A DNA stretch of 64,000 nt from Fistulifera solaris (lineage: Eukaryota > Bacillariophyta > Bacillariophyceae > Naviculales > Stauroneidaceae). The notes beneath the pieces were generated by a model. That model worked only from the letters and a program-made list of their open reading frames with translations. It was not told the DNA's origin and searched no databases. The position numbers and the translations under genes were made by a program. Numbering within the stretch: the first letter of the stretch is position 1; each line of letters opens with the position of its first letter. Below, piece by piece: positions 1 to 9,971 of the stretch. Where the stretch lies: assembly GCA_030295235.1 (NCBI GenBank), contig AP026136.1, positions 496,001 to 560,000 of the forward strand, read 5' to 3'.

Positions 1-362
1 GCAAAACCGAGGACATTCAAGCCGCAAAAGTCGGCACTCAAACCGAGCGTCGTTCTTCGTTTAAAATTGTTAATTACTTGCGGGTAGAAACTCACACCCC
101 ACGCCACAAAGCACGTGTATCCAATCATGGAAGAAATGATTCGATAGAACGGTGTGGGAAGAGACTCATTCTTGGGCATGAGGAAACCCAATAAACTCCC
201 ACACACAGTCACGAATAATAAACCGAAGAAAATAGTCGGTAGAGAGTCTTGATGATCGGTGACCGGAGATAGCATCATTTCTAACCAACGGCCACAACGA
301 TGTCGAAACACATTGCCTGCGTTTTTCTTCCTGCCGCTGCCGCGCTCGTCCTCCTTCTTCAT
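1..362 (-). CDS. Cystinosin-like PQ-loop transporter (5' part only)
   Basis: An open frame on the minus strand starts at ATG 362, directly preceded by an in-frame TAG, and runs off the window edge with about 120 codons visible. After a basic N-terminus come a hydrophobic segment (FFGLLFVTVCGSLLGFL) and then WGVSFYPQVINNFKRRTT followed by LGLSADFCGLNVLGF. This matches the first PQ-loop of cystinosin, including the YPQV core and the GLS-DF-LN-GF signature. Cystinosins are lysosomal or vacuolar proton-coupled cystine exporters with seven membrane segments and two PQ-loops. The second loop and the C-terminus lie outside the window, so the substrate is inferred from the family. An internal ATG at 278 is an alternative start. 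Confident at family level. Confidence 0.82.
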   Translation of the reverse strand, partial: MKKEDERGSGRKKNAGNVFRHRCGRWLEMMLSPVTDHQDSLPTIFFGLLFVTVCGSLLGFLMPKNESLPTPFYRIISSMIGYTCFVAWGVSFYPQVINNFKRRTTLGLSADFCGLNVLGF

Positions 363-901
363 CTACTAGGAGAGGCGTCGATGAAGTCGTCGGGGTCTCG
401 TGAGTTGACATTCTTCTCGGTATGATCGCTCCTGGAATGAAAATGTTCTATAGTCGGATCTTGTCGAAAACCATTTTGTGTTGTCGCGTGCGTCATGCGT
501 TGGAGGTAGTTTTGTGTAATAGTACCGGTAAGATACACAGGGGAGCGAATGCTGACGACAGCATGGTTTGCATTTAATGGAAAGGAAAACCTGGTGGAAC
601 CATCTTGATGATGATTATACTTCTTTGATGTTTACAAGTACATTCAGATGCAGCATGTGCATCGATGAGCGAAGGCTTGTGTGCTTGTATCCGATAGACA
701 GTGGACGGAATGAATTCCATCCTGCACAGCGCAGTGGACTATAGATTAATAAGTGTCGACTGTTTCGGGCGGCGTAGTTTACCTTCCGTGTCTCCTCGTT
801 TATTGCCAAGAGCCGTCCGCCTTCAAGACAGCGAGATTTCTTTTCGTTCAATACGAAGCAAAGGATTGATTTAATCAACAACAACAAAAGAAAAAGAAAA
901 A
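363..901. other. Intergenic, divergent promoter region
   Basis: About 540 bp between two divergent genes. It contains one GTACCGGTA palindromic core near 522 and an A-rich stretch just before the ATG at 902. A 90-codon minus-strand frame (615-887) has no recognisable content. No RNA gene seen. Confidence 0.5.
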
Positions 902-3900
902 ATGGTAACCGAATCCATTAAAATCGATCACAACCGAATCCCCAAAACTCCGTCGCGTGATTTGCTTTCCAAGTCTCTCGACTATTCGAGCTTATGGACC
1001 CAGCAACCGCGGTACGTGAACGACACGGCAAGCAGCTGTGCATCAGGAATGATTCTCACATTTCTTTCACCAGAAAACGCCCTTATGCACATCATGTCAG
1101 CGAGCTGTCCAATATATCTCATGCAGGATACCTGCTGAAACGCAGCAATCGTCCTTATCAAACTGTGAACCCGTTTCCACGCGACGACGAAGAAGTGAAC
1201 TTCAAGTACGGACGTCCTCGATTAAAACCGATTCTGTCGTCGCAAATTGAACTGTCGGCCATTGATACGATTGAAACAATACAGCCACCGCGACAGTTAC
1301 TCCTTATACCGCATGAAGTGAACACAGACCCGGATCAACATTTGCCAGACAACAAGACGAATGAGATTGAATGCAGAAACGTGTCGACAACCAATCAGCA
1401 TGATGCCTTTGACCAAACACTGCAATTCGCGGCATCCTTTTCGGTATACCGCTTAATCTTTTACCGAAGAGCCAACAAAAGGACGTGGATTATGACGATG
1501 ATGAATTGACATTTCGGTTTGGCGATCCTTCGTCCCCTCCTTCAACCCGCAGCATACCCATTCGAACGAATAATTCGGAAGCCGATACCGAACGACCGAG
1601 TTCCTTTCGTTTTTCCTTTAGTTCGTCACAGTCCGAAGAACTGAAACATTTGGAGCACCGATCCCTCTCCGATTGCAGTCACCCGGGCGATTTTGTCGAA
1701 GACGATGGTCACATTTGGCGTGCGAGATACTGCATTTTAGAGGATGGCGTTTTGTACTTTTACCGACATCAGCAAGATGCCGAGTCACCAGAAGCTCGCT
1801 TGGAGCGTCAACAAAAGAAAGGAGGGGACGAAGCATCGAAACCACTGCCTCTTGGGTACAGCCCTACTCCCACGATTCATGCAAAAGAACGGGAGGACTC
1901 GCAGGGTGCATACTTATGGGAAAAACGTGTTGCTCTCAACTGTGTTGGAGCGGTACGTTCGGCAGAGTTTGAATACGGCAAGAACTCGTTCGAGCTTGCC
2001 GCGGTGGATGACGAAGGGGAACAAAACGACACGAAACTTGTTTTGCGCGCACAGAGCAAAGAGGAAATGAACCAGTGGATGTTTCAGTTTCACTGCTCCA
2101 TTCAGACTTATATTATGGGCATTGTGGATCATGTGGCTCCTTCACTAGGCGACATTCATCACCCATCCTTATCGATACTGAAGGGGAAAGGTAGTAATGA
2201 TGCGAAGGGGACGAATCGCCCAAGCGATACTCGAGCTCTGCCTCGGTAGCACTCAGTCCGCATTCCCGATGTAGTACAGGAGTTGGAAGTCTTCCTCCAC
2301 TGTCACACGGTCATGGACGAAACTCAATGCATCGACGCCGTGCAAGGGATAATGGGAGCGATCACATCAATATTGCCTCGTCCGTTCCCAATACGCCACT
2401 TTTGGCATCGATTCTCAGTCGGCACAAACGATCACTCGATGAAAAGCCTAGTCTTTCTCAGACAAGTCGACTTGTAACTCCCAGTCCTGTGACAGCTTCC
2501 CCGCTCTCAGCAATTTTTCCCTCGGAGAGCAGCTCACCTGAGCTCTCGGCGCCACAGACTGCTTGCCCGGAGACAGAGCATCCAATACCGAGTAAAAAAT
2601 ACGTTCCGCCACATTTACGCAATCAACAAAAATCAAATAAATACGTACCGCCTCATTTACGAAATAGAGAAGAAGCTGTTCCTAGTCGCAACGAAACGAG
2701 AAGGTCACAGTCGAATGACTACGTGCCACGGCATCTTCGGAAAACGCCGGTTGATGTCGAGCACACTATCGTCAGCTTGTCTCTGGAGGACCGTGCAGCT
2801 AGTCTTTCTATCGCTGTGCCAGATGATGACGTAAAGGCAAGCCCTTTTGCTTTTGAGGCCAAAAATATTGCAAATAGTATGCAGCGTGATTTCAAATTGG
2901 GTGGATGCGCGGACCCATCTGTCATCGCCGGCTCCATTCTAGATGGCGAGTTCATACCGCGAAAGGCCTCGCGGCTTGGGAGAGTTCAAACTGCTCCCTA
3001 CGGCTGCACTTCGAAGACGAGTACATATTCTTCGCCTACAGCTCCTGGACTTCGTTGGGAAATAGGCGCAGTGTCGGAATGCGGAGTTAGAGACTCCAAC
3101 GAGGATTCATACTTGGTTGTCAGCGATGTACTTGAGGCGTTTAAGGTTCTTTCATCAACCGACGAAACGATTTGGGATGAATTTGGAGATCATATTCCGG
3201 GACTTTTTGCTATCTTTGATGGTCACTGCGGCAACCACGCAGCTCGTTATTCAGCTGAAAAGCTCATAGAACACATTCACAAAAAAGTCAATAAGGGTTT
3301 CAGCTCAAGATACCAGTCAATTGTCGGAAGTGATATGTGGCATTATCGAACAAGCAATATTTTGTCTCGACGATGACTTTTGTAACACTTGCGTACAGGA
3401 CGGAAGAGAATGGGATTCAGGTGCTACGGCGGTGATTGCTGCAGTCATTAACCAAAATTTAGTTGTGGCTAATCTAGGCGATGCCCGCGGTGTAATGAGT
3501 CGATCTGTGGATAGCAACGAAAAAGCCAAAGACCTTTACCAAGAAGGATGGAATGAAATTCCAATCCCTGACCAGTTGTGCAGTAGACGCTGTTTCTGGA
3601 AAGACGTCACCGATACTCACAGTCCAGATCGAAACGACGAGAGGATAAGAATTCAGCAAGCCAACGGGTGGGTTACGACAGAGCAAGAAATCCCCATTTC
3701 CCAGCTCAAGCGCTTGGTGCTTGACGATCAAGATGTCGTTGACATTTTGAAACGATGCTTTGCTGATCGCTTTCAGCCGTCCCCAAGAGCAGCTGCACCC
3801 CAAAGAATCATTCGAATAGCAAGAGTGTGTGGTGAATTAGCTATATCTCGCGCCATTGGAGACCGGGATTTTAAAGCCCGTTACAATAACATAGGCAAAG

Positions 3901-4329
3901 ACAATCAGGCCTGGGATGGGTCCATCTTTTGCCCTATCCGGATGATCACAACAGATCTTTTATTGGAGATTTGGTGAGCAACCAGCCTGAATTTCAGTCG
4001 TTCCGACTCGGCCAAGAAGGAATACATGATGAATTTTTGCTCTTGGCCTGCGACGGACTTTTGGGATGTAATTGACTCGGATGATGTGAGTATGGGAGTG
4101 TTAAGGGGTACCGTTATGGAAAGGACAATTCAATTCTCACTCTATATCTTTTCTTTAGGCCATCCGAGTCACTCATGATTTGTTGTTTGAGAAAAAATGG
4201 CCCGCAAAGAAAGCAGCCGCCCGTTTGGCGGAGCTCGCAATTCACCTTGGATCCTCCGATAACATCACTGTCATGGTTGTACGATTTTTCCATGGTCCGG
4301 ACCGATATTCAGACAACGATGATTCATAA
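902..4329 (+). CDS. PH domain - YVPPHLR repeat - PP2C protein phosphatase
   Basis: Predicted Mg/Mn-dependent Ser/Thr phosphatase with an N-terminal PH domain. The start ATG 902 follows an A-rich leader. Intron 1 is 1012-1073 (GTACGT...TTTCACCAG, phase 2) and joins WTQQPR to KRPYAHHV. A second frame change near 1381-1469 is either an 89-bp GT-AG intron or a frame slip. The PH domain lies around 1690-2105 (GHIWRARYCILEDGVLYFYR and the C-terminal-helix Trp in EEMNQWMF). Three YVPPHLR-type motifs lie at 2600-2740. The PP2C domain (about 3057-4290) shows RDSNEDSYLV, FAIFDGHCGNHA, GATAVIAAV, ANLGDARG, SRAIGDRDFK, LLLACDGLWDV and SSDNITVMVV, so the metal-binding Asp residues are present. The last intron is 4086-4158 and the stop is TAA 4327-4329. 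Frame slips occur near 2200-2250, in A6 near 3287, near 3935 and in T4 near 4064. With so many, either a decaying gene or poor consensus is possible. PH and PP2C might also be two genes, but no stop or promoter-like gap separates them. Confidence 0.75.
2600..2740 (+). repeat. Three YVPPHLR-type motifs inside the phosphatase gene
   Basis: In one frame, KYVPPHLRNQQ starts at Tyr 2600, KYVPPHLRNRE at Tyr 2642 and DYVPRHLRKT at Tyr 2720. The spacing is 42 and 78 bp, and the DNA copies have diverged at third positions, so the peptide is conserved rather than freshly duplicated. YIPPHLR or YVPPHLR is the N-terminal motif of DDX3/Ded1 helicases and fits the eIF4E-binding consensus Y-x4-L-hydrophobic. 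Its role here is inference. Confidence 0.85.
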
Positions 4330-4904
4330 TGATTTTAAGTATGTTTTGAGTTATTAAGATTTGATGGATGTCTTGTTTGCAAATTTCGGTAACATTTGCC
4401 TAATAAACTTCGTCAGTGGCAATCTAGTCCATAGCAATGGCTGCGCTGACAAGATGAAAGTCGCGTTGATTGAGTTATGGTTAGACCCTCTAGGGACTGT
4501 TACTCCGTATTTACGATTGATTTGGGAAAAAGCTCACGAGGATTAAGTCTTGACCATCCGGGACTGGGACTGCAGGTCCTCATGGTTTAAACGAGAGTTT
4601 CACTGTTCGTATGAAAGACTTTATTCGACATTGTAGTATGTTTTCGTATAACTCATGGCTTACCAGTATCTCTTATCGATCAAGTCATGAAACGTGTTGT
4701 TGTTGGCTCATAGCTCAAAGCATTTCCACTGGCACCCGTACCAACACCGACTGCGATTAAATGGGAAGGACCCGGATTTCTTTCCACGCCGCCCATGATA
4801 ATTACCGCATCATAATAAGCTGCAGCGCATTTTGGTCGCTGCATTTCATTCTCTTTTGGTCGAATAGCCAGTCCTCGACACTATTAAGGCGGACATTTTG
4901 AAGA
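4330..4904. other. Intergenic
   Basis: About 575 bp between the phosphatase stop and the TBP start. Only short unconvincing frames are present (such as 4361-4546 on the plus strand). No RNA gene or repeat seen; it should hold the phosphatase 3' end and the TBP promoter. Confidence 0.5.
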
Positions 4905-5746
4905 ATGGCGTCCAAAGCGATGGAGACCGAGAGCCCCGAGAAGCAAGCTAAGCCTCCTACTGTGTCAGAACACGCTCCGAACTTGGCTGGTTCGGTGATA
5001 ACAGCAGACGCTTTGGGTGACGAAAAAATTGGTAAGTTCGACAACGGTTGCTCGCCATTTAAGAGGTTTGAAGGGATTCTCATGTTTTTATCTCTCTGTG
5101 GATTTGAATTTCTTAGTCATTCGTATTCAAAATATTGCTTCCACCGTCAATCTAGGTGTTCGGCTGGATTTGAAGAAGATTGCACTGAAATGCCGCAACA
5201 CCGAATTCAACCCACGGCGCTTTGGTGCCGTCATTATGCGATTGCGAGAACCCCGAGCGACTGCTCTCATTTTTGCGACAGGGAAAATGGTAGTGACGGG
5301 CGTTCGATCGACCCACAATGCGGAATTAGCGAGTAAAAAAGTTTGCTTACATTATCGAGCGTGTGGGTTTCAAACCAACGGAAACATTTGAATTCAAAGT
5401 ACGCAATATCGTGGGTACGGCGGATGTTGGTTTTCCCATACGTTTGGAAGGATTAGTTTATGCGCACTCGGCGTTTGCTTCCTACGAACCGGAGCTCTTT
5501 CCAGGCCTCATTTATCGATTGGTGGCACCCGAAAAGGTGGTTTTGCTGATTTTTGTATCCGGGAAGATTGTGATTACCGGCGCAAAGAAAGAGTCCGAAA
5601 TATCTGCAGCCGTTACGAAAATATATCCTACTCTGTTGGAATTTAGAAAAGCACACGTCGCAGCTCCATTGATTCCTCCCGAACCGGCGGCCCCACCAGC
5701 AGCCCTGGCTGACGATGAAACGCTCAAACAAACGAGCACGTTATAG
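4905..5746 (+). CDS. TBP: TATA-box-binding protein
   Basis: General transcription factor that bends TATA DNA and nucleates Pol I, II and III initiation in the nucleus. Exon 1 is 4905-5031, a short acidic N-terminus. The intron is 5032-5116 (GTAAGT...TTTCTTAG, phase 1). The conserved core follows as two imperfect direct repeats. Repeat 1 has [39 protein letters not shown] and [10 protein letters not shown]. Repeat 2 has [40 protein letters not shown] and [12 protein letters not shown]. One frame slip lies in the A6 run at about 5335-5340, where removing one A restores [14 protein letters not shown]; with that base removed the length is exactly 252 codons including stop. The C-terminal tail after the second repeat is Ala/Pro-rich. 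It is convergent with COX17, with 62 bp between the stops. Confidence 0.95.
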
Positions 5747-5808
5747 AAAAAGAATTAAATGAAAGTATCTCCTGTGTGCTAATAGTTCAATTTCTTTAAT
5801 TGATGAAG

Positions 5809-6109
5809 CTACTTCACGTCAAATCCCTCCGCCCTTAAGCATTCTTTGTGCGCTTGAATTAGTTTTATGCAGTCGGGGTGCTCTTCTCCTTTTGATACAA
5901 TGCATTCATCTCGCGGTTTCTTTGTGTCGGGACAGCAGCAACAAATCGGTTTTCCAGTCTTGATGCCGAGCTTTTGTTTCGGCTTTTCCTAAAAAAAAGA
6001 GTAGAACGTAAGTCCGAGAGTTGTTTCGAACGACCTCAAAAATGGGCACGATGGAACGTCTACGTACAACCGGTACTTCGACAGCAGAAACTGATGATCC
6101 TTGTCCCAT
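5809..6109 (-). CDS. COX17: Cytochrome c oxidase copper chaperone COX17
   Basis: Small intron-containing gene. Exon 2 (5988 down to 5809) encodes 59 residues: [20 protein letters not shown], then [19 protein letters not shown] and [14 protein letters not shown]. This is the COX17 signature: the copper-binding vicinal cysteines, then the twin CX9C-type cysteines, and the GEEH and AHKECLRA blocks. COX17 carries Cu(I) in the mitochondrial intermembrane space to SCO1 and COX11. The acceptor is a long T run then AG at 5989-5990. Exon 1 most likely starts at ATG 6109 ([11 protein letters not shown]...). Its donor is not resolved, because several GT sites give phase 0. Length is typical (about 65-75 residues). 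Gene certain, first exon boundary uncertain. Confidence 0.88.
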
Positions 6110-6384
6110 TGTTAATCTAAGAAAAGTGATTATCTTGAATGACCGTTGTAAAAGAGATGCAATCGTGTCGACAACCCTCTATGATTGCGTTTTTTATGAT
6201 GCCAATACGAACGAAACTGCCGAAAGAGAATTCACGCCAACACAGCGCGTAAATGAAGCGAAAAGCATAGGTGCCGTTAAGACATGAAGAGATTTTTTGG
6301 GAAACAACTTCTCGATCCCGGCACAATCTCATCTTAGTTCTCATCATATAAATCGATAAGCAATAAAATAAAATCTTCAGTTTA

Positions 6385-7722
6385 TCACTTCTTCTCGGAC
6401 TTATCTCGGGCAATATCCATATCTGGACGGACCTTCCTAATTTGTGCTACGATCTCTTCGACCTCGGTCCCACTAGCGTTTCCACCGATGACAAGAGAAC
6501 GTAACCGTGAAGGACCTTCAGATGATGATTCTCTTTTCAGGATTGCTTTCAACAAGGAAACAACCGAGTTGACGTCGGCACTGTTTCCAGCAAGATCTAA
6601 AATTTCCAGTTGAGGGGCCACACTGCTATCGTCAACGAGCTCCGAGATTGCTAAGAATCCTTCCGAACCCAGTTGGTTGTTGAATAAGCGCAAGGAAACT
6701 ACCCTGCTCTGCGTCAAGACAGTGCAAGCACCTTGTATTCCGCAACTTGTCTCACTCAGATCGAGAAATTGCAAAGAGTTGTCGTTGAACTTAGCAAATC
6801 CTTTGCTGACTAGCCAGCAAACTCCTTTTTCGGACAACGGGTTACTTGACAAGTCGAGCTTTTGAAGGTAACGCAATGTGCCCAACTGTTCATTTTCTTT
6901 ATTATACAGGCAAGCAATCAAGCTAGGGATACCTTCGAAACTAATGTTGTTTCGTGAAAGATCCAACGATACGATCGCTGACGATCCGAACCATGATAAC
7001 ACTTCCATTCCTTCATTTCCGATATTACTGTTGGAGATGTTCAAAGTACAAATATTCTCCATGAGTGGCTCCAGCGATCGTAACCCCTCCGGACCGAGTG
7101 GATTGTTCGAAAGTAAAAGTGTGCGTTTTACTTGAGAGGATGCGAATTTTGCAAACAAAGCGGAAGCAAATGAATGGGTGATTCCACAGTCGGAGAGATC
7201 GAGTTCCGCTATATTTTCGAATAAAGACGAGGCTGTAATTGCTGCTGCATCCTGCCCAAGGAGAAGGTTCCGAGACACGTTCAAACTCTGGAGCGTTGGT
7301 GATACTCCCAGTGTCTCGAGGACCGACTGAAAGCCCGTTGTAGTCATGTTTTTGTAGCTCAAATCGATCACTTTTAATCGGTGTTGCCGACCCAGTGCAT
7401 GACACAACGCCGAAACACCTTCATCTCCCATGGAACGATCACCAATCGCCAAAGAATCCAGGGGCGTTAAGTGATTGGCGGCAATGGACTGTCCCAATTG
7501 TTGAAGCAATGTGACGGATAAAACATGTCCCGATGCACTCAAAGACATCCAATGCGTGTTTGAATTGCTGTCCAGTACTGCACAGAGACGATGAACTTCA
7601 TCGGCACCAAACTGTTTGGTGGGCAGAATTACGAGATCTTTGAGAGTCGGATCATTCCGTTCGATGCGCTGAATGAGAGAGTCACAAGATCGGAAGGTCG
7701 ACGATACGCCCCAAGCTGACAT
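6385..7722 (-). CDS. Leucine-rich repeat protein (ribonuclease-inhibitor/RanGAP type)
   Basis: One uninterrupted 445-residue frame with no intron. From about residue 90 it consists of LRRs of 26-30 residues in the RI-like pattern: LKVIDLSYKNMTTTGFQSVL, LQSLNVSRNLLLGQDAAAIT, IAELDLSDCGITHSFASAL, ICTLNISNSNIGNEGMEVL, LQKLDLSSNPLSEKGVCWLV and LEILDLAGNSADVNSVVSLL. No transmembrane segment or signal peptide. RI-like LRR proteins serve as protein-binding scaffolds (RanGAP, NLR sensors, dynein regulators). No catalytic RanGAP arginine or other enzymatic domain is recognisable, so the partner is unknown. It is divergent from the fibrillin gene, with 305 bp between starts. Unlike its neighbours it shows no frame slip. 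Confidence 0.85.
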   Translation of the reverse strand: MSAWGVSSTFRSCDSLIQRIERNDPTLKDLVILPTKQFGADEVHRLCAVLDSNSNTHWMSLSASGHVLSVTLLQQLGQSIAANHLTPLDSLAIGDRSMGDEGVSALCHALGRQHRLKVIDLSYKNMTTTGFQSVLETLGVSPTLQSLNVSRNLLLGQDAAAITASSLFENIAELDLSDCGITHSFASALFAKFASSQVKRTLLLSNNPLGPEGLRSLEPLMENICTLNISNSNIGNEGMEVLSWFGSSAIVSLDLSRNNISFEGIPSLIACLYNKENEQLGTLRYLQKLDLSSNPLSEKGVCWLVSKGFAKFNDNSLQFLDLSETSCGIQGACTVLTQSRVVSLRLFNNQLGSEGFLAISELVDDSSVAPQLEILDLAGNSADVNSVVSLLKAILKRESSSEGPSRLRSLVIGGNASGTEVEEIVAQIRKVRPDMDIARDKSEKK

Positions 7723-7876
7723 TCTGAAAGATTTCGACTTTGATTTGAACGAATGATGATATATTGTGTTTATTCCTTTGTTATTTAGCCTATTCGCGTC
7801 CGCCTTCCACCACTTCTTTTCTTTTCCGGGAAAATTTCTTTTATTGGATACGATGAGACGAAATTGATGGGCGGCC

Positions 7877-7898
7877 AGTCGCGCGCTTTCGCGCGACT
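7877..7898. promoter_or_regulatory. Perfect 9-bp inverted repeat in a divergent promoter
   Basis: AGTCGCGCG, a 4-nt CTTT spacer, then CGCGCGACT. It lies in the 305-bp gap between the divergent LRR gene (start 7722) and fibrillin gene (start 8028). It could be a dimeric factor site or a hairpin in the fibrillin 5' leader. Function inferred only from position and symmetry. Confidence 0.4.
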
Positions 7899-8027
7899 TT
7901 CATGGCTGTATCTTTGTCTTTTTTCCTTTTTCATCAGCCACAACTTCAAAGAAAAAAACGTTTGACAGCGAACACTTTGCTTCATATCATCAATTTACAA
8001 CCCGCCCACACTTTTTTCAAAGGCAAT

Positions 8028-8804
8028 ATGAATAACAGGCTGAGCGTGTTCTTGAGTTTACTTGTACTAGGGCTTCTTCTCGACAGTTCCGTCAGCTTTA
8101 TGCCCCGGATAGATCTTCGACGGTCGGTGACGTATTTACCAAGCAAGAACGATGCCATCCTCGAATGCAAAACATTTGATACACAGGATCTGCTGAAACA
8201 AAATCTCTTACGATTGGCTGCTTCATATGACCGAGGCTTTGGGGCGAGCAATAAAGCTAGAGAAGAAGCCAACCAAATCATTCAAGACTTGGAACGCTGC
8301 AATACGGAACAACAAGCATCACGTGGAATGGATGGGACGGGCCGTTCGCCACTGAGAGGCACTTGGCGAATGATTTGGACGACCGCATCAGATGTTTTAG
8401 TTCTGGCGGCGTCGCCGGTGGCGGCTTTGGGTGCCATCTATCAGATCTTTGAACCGCCTCTGGTCACCAATGTGATCGACTTTTCACCTCGCGTTCAAGC
8501 GTTATTTCCTCCGAATATCGTGCCTAGCACCGTGTTACGAGCCAATGTACAAACCAGAGCGGCGATTCGACCCGAAAATTCTAATCGAGTGGGACTTGTG
8601 TTTGAAAAAGTGAACTTGCAACCGCTGCAGCTGTTTGGGCAATCCATCGATGTGTTTCCTCCACTGGGCCTCGATTTACCCAAACTTCCTGGTACTACTG
8701 AGGCTTCGAGTGGACCGGGATATTTTGACGTGACCTACTTGGATACTGACTTGCTGATAATACGACAAAACGCACCAGGTGGTCTTTTGCACTTATCAAG
8801 GTAG
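8028..8804 (+). CDS. Plastid lipid-associated protein (fibrillin/PAP family)
   Basis: A 258-residue protein with a PAP/fibrillin domain. Residues 1-24 are a signal peptide (RLSVFLSLLVLGLLLDSSVS) followed by F-M-P and a basic stretch. This is the bipartite targeting signal with a Phe at the cleavage site that routes diatom proteins through the ER into the four-membrane plastid. The mature part has the family helix (LLRLAASYDRGFGASNKARE), LRGTWRMIWTTASDVL, and the C-terminal GYFDVTYLDTDLLIIRQ with a final hydrophobic block. Fibrillins bind plastid lipids and quinones in plastoglobules and thylakoids; the ligand is not deducible here. ATG 8028 is chosen because it begins the signal peptide; the upstream in-frame extension to 7902 has no ATG in good context. 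Confidence 0.88.
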   Translation: MNNRLSVFLSLLVLGLLLDSSVSFMPRIDLRRSVTYLPSKNDAILECKTFDTQDLLKQNLLRLAASYDRGFGASNKAREEANQIIQDLERCNTEQQASRGMDGTGRSPLRGTWRMIWTTASDVLVLAASPVAALGAIYQIFEPPLVTNVIDFSPRVQALFPPNIVPSTVLRANVQTRAAIRPENSNRVGLVFEKVNLQPLQLFGQSIDVFPPLGLDLPKLPGTTEASSGPGYFDVTYLDTDLLIIRQNAPGGLLHLSR

Positions 8805-8903
8805 ATTCCACCGATGTCTAAGGTGTCGGCCTCTGACGCTCTACTGTAGTTAAAAGAATAAAAATGCTATTAGGAGTTGCTACATACTAATTACGAATCA
8901 TGG

Positions 8904-9541
8904 TCAAGAATCGTCTCTGGGATCTAAAATGAGTGCAGCAGCCACTTGTCGATCTTCGCCATTCAAAATATTGAATGTGCCCATCGCGTTCGTTAAGGAT
9001 ACCTTCTCCACAAACGTGTTTTGAGCCCGAAATCTCTTACGAATTCGTTCCATTTCTGCCGGTTGTATTTCTCCTTGATCTGTGCCGATAAATAGGTACT
9101 CCAACCGTGGCTGATGAAGCAAAGCCGGCGATAAGGATTCGAGCGTGATGTCCTCGGCGCGCGAAATATTCCAGAAGAAGCACCCGAACGGAAATGCCAT
9201 AATTGATCCGTTCATGTGCAAGGTTCCCGATTCAACAGAATCATTTGGGTCGACTTTTTGATCACATTCAGTACATCAAATCCAGTCGGCGCGTGGCCTT
9301 CGAGCACAATTTTCGGTTTACTGCCGTGCGTCAAACTGTCGTGTAGTAAATCATGACCCCGTGCCGTCCAGTCCGAGAAGGATTTTGGCCCACGCACTGC
9401 TTTTACACACAATCTAGATATATCGCGGCCAACAATGCCTTGGGACGTGCAGCGAGGGATTAACATCCTTGCTTTTCCTTTCAATGCAAAAGTCGTAGAA
9501 TCATCGTCGCTGCATTTCCTATCATTAGGGTTAAAATACAT
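8904..9541 (-). CDS. NDUFAF3: Complex I assembly factor NDUFAF3 (Mth938/DUF498 domain)
   Basis: Mitochondrial factor needed for assembly of the Q-module of respiratory complex I. A likely presequence starts at ATG 9466 (MLIPRCTSQGIVGRDISRLC); ATG 9541 is an alternative start. The Mth938 domain runs from GFDVLNVIKKS through NGSIMAFPFGCFFWNISRA, DITLESLSPALL, PRLEYLFIGTDQG, then RFRAQNTFVEKVSLTNAMGT and FNILNGEDRQVAAALI. This covers the core: a wFP-type strand, an IGTG-like loop (here IGTDQG) and the NA-GTFN-L--E-R-V-AAL C-terminal helix. One frame slip lies near 9215-9240, between ILLNRE and GTLHMNGSIM. Both halves align to one continuous domain. Confidence 0.87.
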
Positions 9542-9971
9542 TATTGAGTTACGGTGCGATCAAGGTGCAAGTTCTGAGGGTATCACCTTGCACCTTTTTA
9601 TGGATGGTGAAATGTGAAATTCGCCGACGTGTCGTTTTACCTGGTACCGGTACTCTACCAGGTACGGAATAATGTTTATTGAATCCGATTTCAGAGAGTG
9701 AGAGTAGAAAGTAGAGAACTCCATCCTTTCGTTCCAACGGGATGCGATGAAACAAGCGTTCCGAGATCCGATGTATCTTTACCTTTACCTTTTCCTCGCT
9801 ACATGGTACTCGCCTTTCGGCACATCTTCCTAAGACTCGACGCACGTAATCGGTCATAATCCCACAGACGCAATACGAACCCAAGTTCAGATCGTCTAAT
9901 CGTGGGCATTAATTCTGTTTCTACCGCCTATTTGGATCAAAAGTTGCCGCCTTTCTCACTCATTTCAAACC
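9542..9971. other. Intergenic with GGTACC/ACCGGT cluster
   Basis: 430 bp between divergent NDUFAF3 and the hemerythrin-type gene. Near 9639-9668 lies an ACCTGGTACCGGTACTCTACCA-type stretch of overlapping palindromes, like others in this window. A 111-codon minus-strand frame (9549-9884) has no recognisable domain and is read as chance. Confidence 0.5.

Noticed and set aside
615-887. 90-codon minus-strand frame upstream of the PH-PP2C gene
   Set aside because: No domain, no conserved-looking blocks, lies in a divergent promoter.
9549-9884. 111-codon minus-strand frame
   Set aside because: It runs through the palindromic GGTACC cluster; no domain, and spacing fits a divergent promoter.
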